Source: Actinomycetota bacterium (GTDB taxonomy: Bacteria; Actinomycetota; Actinomycetes; Streptosporangiales; Streptosporangiaceae). Taken from it: a stretch of DNA of 6,683 nucleotides. The stretch lies in NCBI GenBank assembly GCA_003140115.1, contig PLIQ01000309.1, positions 1 to 6,683 of the forward strand, read 5' to 3'. Numbering within the stretch: position 1 is the first letter of the stretch; the number at the start of each line of letters is the position of its first letter. Positions 5,576 to 6,683 of the stretch are shown one piece after another. The notes beneath the pieces are model-generated. The model had not been told where the DNA came from. It searched no databases and saw only the letters and a list, made by a program, of their open reading frames with translations. The position numbers and the translations under genes are program-made.

Positions 5576-6683
5576 ATGACCGACCTGGGTCGGCGGAGGC
5601 CCGCCGCGGTGGTGACCGGAGGCGGCGGCGGCATCGGCACGGAAGTGGCGCTCGAGCTGGCCCGCCGGGGCGTCGCCGTCGTGGCCATGGACCCCGGGGT
5701 GGGCCTGCAGGGAGAGCCGCTGAACGAGCCGACCGCGGCGCAGACCGCGAAGCGGATCGAGGCCGAGGGCGGCGTGGCCCGGGCGTCGACGGCGTCCGTG
5801 ACCGACCGCGACGCGGTCCGCTCGCTGTTCGCCGACGTGGTCGGTGAGTTCGGCTCGCTGGACATCGTGGTCAACACCGCCGGGATCCTGCGCTTCGCCT
5901 CGTTTCTGGACGCCGCCGAAGACGACTGGCGGGCCGTCCTGGACGTCCACCTGAACGGGTACCTGAACGTCCTGTCCGAGGCGCTGCCGGTCATGGCGGC
6001 GGCCGGGTACGGCCGGATCGTCGGCGTGACCTCCGGCGCGGGGCTGGCCCGCGCGGCCGCTGACAGTGCCCACTACAGCTGCGCGAAGCGGGCCGTCGCC
6101 GCCGTGACCTGGCAGCTAGCCGATCTGCTGCCGGAAGGCGTCGCGCTGAACGCGCTGTCACCGCTCGCCGCCACCAGGATGATCACCGGGGCCGCGACCG
6201 GCGGCGACGCTGGCCGCAGGCAGAGCGGTGGTGACGCTGGCCGGAGGCAGAGCGGGGGCCTGGACCTGTCCGGCCTGCCGCCCGCGCAGGACATGGCGCC
6301 GGCCGCCGCGTACCTGGCCAGCGCGGAGGCCGGATCGTGCCGCGGGCACGTCATCTTCTCGGCCGGCCCCGAACTGTCCCTGATCTCGCCGCCGCGCCTG
6401 CTCGAGGCCGTCCGCACGGAGCGCACCGCCGATTTCGCCGCCTCGCTCGACACGCTGGTTCCCGTGGTCCTGGGCCCGGCCGAGGAGCGGCAGCGCTCGA
6501 CCGGCGGGTCCAACGCGCGCTTCGGCCCCGTCTTCGACCAGCCCGGAACCCCGGGGCCCGTTCCCGGTCCGGCCCCGGCCTCCGCTAACTGCCTGGTTAT
6601 CTCGGACCACGCCGCAGTCGCGAGCTCGATCGCCGCCGCGCTGGCCCGCTGCGGCATGACCGCCATCGACCTCTCCGGCCACC
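5576..6683 (+). CDS. SDR oxidoreductase, MFE-2/(3R)-hydroxyacyl-CoA dehydrogenase-like, partial at 3' end
   Basis: This short-chain dehydrogenase is open to the window edge; 369 residues are visible. The Rossmann motif TGGGGGIG is at 14-21. Asp39 at the end of the second strand favours NAD over NADP. NTAG (100-103) stands for the usual NNAG. Ser153, Tyr167 and Lys171 (YSCAK) complete the catalytic set. DVHLNG (123-128) and the long loop DPGVGLQGEPLNEPTAAQ (39-56) resemble the hydroxyacyl-CoA dehydrogenase domain of MFE-2, so a hydroxyacyl-CoA or steroid-type substrate is plausible. The classical fold ends near 275, but the frame continues through a Pro/Gly-rich linker (about 322-336) into CLVISDHAAVASSIAAALARCGMTAIDL (in pieces: CLVISDHAAVAS, then SIAAALARCGMTAIDL), which looks like a second beta-alpha-beta unit. 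AAGGGAG (5563-5569) sits 6 nt before the ATG; an in-frame GTG at 5543 is less likely. It is divergent from the thiolase-fold gene and probably shares its control region. Confidence 0.88.
   Translation, partial: MTDLGRRRPAAVVTGGGGGIGTEVALELARRGVAVVAMDPGVGLQGEPLNEPTAAQTAKRIEAEGGVARASTASVTDRDAVRSLFADVVGEFGSLDIVVNTAGILRFASFLDAAEDDWRAVLDVHLNGYLNVLSEALPVMAAAGYGRIVGVTSGAGLARAAADSAHYSCAKRAVAAVTWQLADLLPEGVALNALSPLAATRMITGAATGGDAGRRQSGGDAGRRQSGGLDLSGLPPAQDMAPAAAYLASAEAGSCRGHVIFSAGPELSLISPPRLLEAVRTERTADFAASLDTLVPVVLGPAEERQRSTGGSNARFGPVFDQPGTPGPVPGPAPASANCLVISDHAAVASSIAAALARCGMTAIDLSGH
6200..6253 (+). repeat. 27-bp in-frame tandem duplication within the SDR gene
   Basis: Two adjacent 27-bp units (6200-6226 and 6227-6253) match at 24 positions and encode GGDAGRRQS twice (residues 209-226). 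Two of the three differences are silent third-position C/T changes and the third (C/G in an Arg codon) is also silent. The units lie just after TRMITG, in the region that forms the substrate-binding loop of SDR enzymes, and add a flexible, basic, Gly-rich insert without breaking the frame. Confidence 0.85.

Noticed and set aside
5507..6666. Several minus-strand open frames opposite the SDR gene
   Set aside because: The plus strand shows a full SDR motif set and a good ribosome binding site; the opposite frames have no recognisable domain.
372..6683. Defence system, mobile element or biosynthetic island
   Set aside because: All five genes belong to acyl-CoA metabolism families with similar composition and codon use; no integrase, transposase, toxin, nuclease or carrier-protein genes are present.

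Overview
The window is high-GC DNA (by eye about two-thirds G+C) with strong G/C bias at third codon positions, AAGGAG-type ribosome binding sites and one GTG start. The protein families present are typical of a lipid- or steroid-degrading actinobacterium; the genus cannot be fixed from this sequence. Five protein-coding genes are supported. No RNA gene, CRISPR array, integrase or transposase was seen.

Layout. Positions 1-371 hold no convincing gene: a short 18-bp tandem repeat lies at 88-139, then an AT-rich regulatory stretch with an inverted repeat (201-216) and a matching half-site at the predicted promoter (about 307-343). A plus-strand operon follows: an NDP-forming acyl-CoA synthetase (372-2495), a thiolase-fold protein of the lipid-transfer/Ltp2 type (2538-3716) and a small DUF35 zinc-ribbon/OB-fold protein (3730-4173). 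A GC-rich hairpin (4190-4209) separates this operon from a convergent, closely related second thiolase-fold gene on the minus strand (4258-5445). A 130-bp divergent control region with a 20-bp palindrome (5500-5519) lies between that gene and a plus-strand short-chain dehydrogenase (from 5576), which runs off the right edge.

How the genes may work together (inference). The synthetase would activate a carboxylic acid to its CoA thioester. The SDR, which resembles the (3R)-hydroxyacyl-CoA dehydrogenase part of peroxisomal MFE-2, would act on a hydroxyacyl-CoA. The thiolase-fold/DUF35 pair would perform C-C bond cleavage or formation on the CoA ester. Both thiolase-fold proteins lack the usual nucleophilic cysteine, so retro-aldol chemistry like that of the steroid side-chain aldolase Ltp2-ChsH2(DUF35) is more likely than ordinary thiolysis. 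The substrate is unknown.

The most notable points are the two diverged cysteine-less thiolase homologues facing each other around a single DUF35 partner, the C-terminal extension of the SDR that looks like the start of a second Rossmann-type unit, and a 27-bp in-frame duplication in the SDR substrate-loop region.
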